This document shows, in pieces, positions 12,953 through 13,479 of a stretch of DNA of 13,479 nt. A program made the translations under genes and the position numbers. The first letter of the stretch is position 1, and every line of letters starts with the position of its first letter. The notes under the pieces are model-generated. The model ran no database searches and was not told the origin of the DNA. It saw nothing but the letters and a program-made list of their open reading frames with translations. The stretch spans positions 1 through 13,479 of the forward strand of contig JARIDM010000270.1 in NCBI GenBank assembly GCA_029263945.1, in the 5' to 3' direction. The stretch is from Sporosarcina sp. GTDB lineage: Bacteria > Bacillota > Bacilli > Bacillales_A > Planococcaceae.

Positions 12953-13479
12953 ATGCAATTAATACCTACAGTAATTGAACAAACAAGTCGAGGTGAAAGA
13001 GCGTATGATATCTACTCGCGCTTGTTAAAAGACAGAATTATAATGCTTGGAAGCGCGATTGATGACAACGTAGCAAACTCAATTGTTGCGCAGCTATTAT
13101 TTTTAGAAGCTGAAGATCCGGAAAAAGACATTTCGATTTATATCAATAGTCCGGGTGGAAGCATCACCGCAGGAATGGCAATTTTTGATACGATGCAATT
13201 TATAAAGCCTGACATTCAAACAATTTGTATTGGAATGGCTGCTTCTATGGGTGCATTTTTATTGACGGCTGGCGCAGAAGGTAAGCGTTTTGCACTTCCA
13301 AATGCAGAGGTCATGATTCACCAACCATTAGGTGGTGCACAGGGGCAAGCAACTGAAATTGAAATTGCTGCTAAAAGAATCTTATTCCTTCGTGAAAAGC
13401 TTAATGGAATTCTTGCAGAACGTACGGGACAACCGATTGAGGTCATTGCAGCGGATACAGAGCGTGATAATTTCATGAC
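12953..13479 (+). CDS. clpP: ATP-dependent Clp protease proteolytic subunit (3' end outside window)
   Basis: ClpP is the serine-protease barrel that degrades proteins fed by ClpC, ClpX or ClpE. The frame opens at ATG 12953, seven bases after AAGGAGG (12939-12945), and runs off the window after 175 codons; about 20 residues are missing. The start MQLIPTVIEQTSRGERAYDIYSRLLKDRIIMLG is that of the Bacillus family. The catalytic triad is complete: Ser98 in GMAASMG, His123 in MIHQP and Asp172 in ERDN. It is controlled by the CtsR site upstream and is divergent from tRNA-Arg. Confidence 0.98.
   Translation, partial: MQLIPTVIEQTSRGERAYDIYSRLLKDRIIMLGSAIDDNVANSIVAQLLFLEAEDPEKDISIYINSPGGSITAGMAIFDTMQFIKPDIQTICIGMAASMGAFLLTAGAEGKRFALPNAEVMIHQPLGGAQGQATEIEIAAKRILFLREKLNGILAERTGQPIEVIAADTERDNFM

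Overview
The window is a low-GC, tightly packed chromosomal segment of a Bacillota bacterium of the order Bacillales. Protein wording resembles the Sporosarcina/Planococcaceae side of the group more than Bacillus subtilis itself, but that family placement is an impression, not a computed result. Almost every protein gene is recognisable and the order follows the uvrA-to-clpP region of B. subtilis: uvrA (3' end), a lone yvlB-type gene, hprK-lgt-ppaX-yvoF, a TPR gene (yvcD type), trxB, a NUDIX gene, rapZ(yvcJ)-yvcK-whiA-crh, tRNA-Arg(CCG) on the minus strand, and clpP (5' part, cut by the window end).

Layout. 1-1098 is the C-terminal ATPase half of UvrA. 1099-2447 is a one-gene unit: a near-perfect SigW-type promoter, the DUF4097 envelope-stress protein YvlB, and an intrinsic terminator. 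2448-2688 is a leader holding an RNA-like inverted-repeat element (element A). 2689-5640 is an operon with almost no gaps (hprK, lgt, ppaX, acyltransferase yvoF). 5641-5766 holds promoter-like boxes followed by a strong terminator, directly in front of the TPR gene. 5767-8332 carries the TPR/HTH gene and trxB, with a perfect palindrome on the probable trxB promoter. 8333-8682 is a 350-base spacer with several inverted repeats, a promoter-like site and a strong terminator. 8683-12304 is the NUDIX-rapZ-yvcK-whiA-crh operon. 12305-12692 is a 388-base spacer with a weak terminator and a second RNA-like element (element B). 12693-12952 holds tRNA-Arg with its own promoter and terminator, divergent from a CtsR-controlled clpP promoter.

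How the genes fit together. HprK phosphorylates HPr and Crh on Ser46, PpaX removes the pyrophosphate made when HprK works backwards, and Crh is the non-PTS HPr paralogue. So much of the carbon catabolite signalling module lies within 10 kb. YvcK, RapZ and WhiA link central carbon and cell-wall precursor metabolism to growth and division. Lgt, YvlB, TrxB and ClpP are envelope, redox and proteolysis housekeeping. No phage, insertion-sequence transposase, CRISPR array or defence gene is visible.

The least explained material is non-coding. Elements A and B lie in front of hprK and between crh and the tRNA. They share a 13-base exact core in a 21-base block (19/21 identical), a CTGCTA box, and paired AGTCA/TGACT ends that enclose long helices. 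They may be two copies of one structured RNA or MITE-like family that I cannot name.
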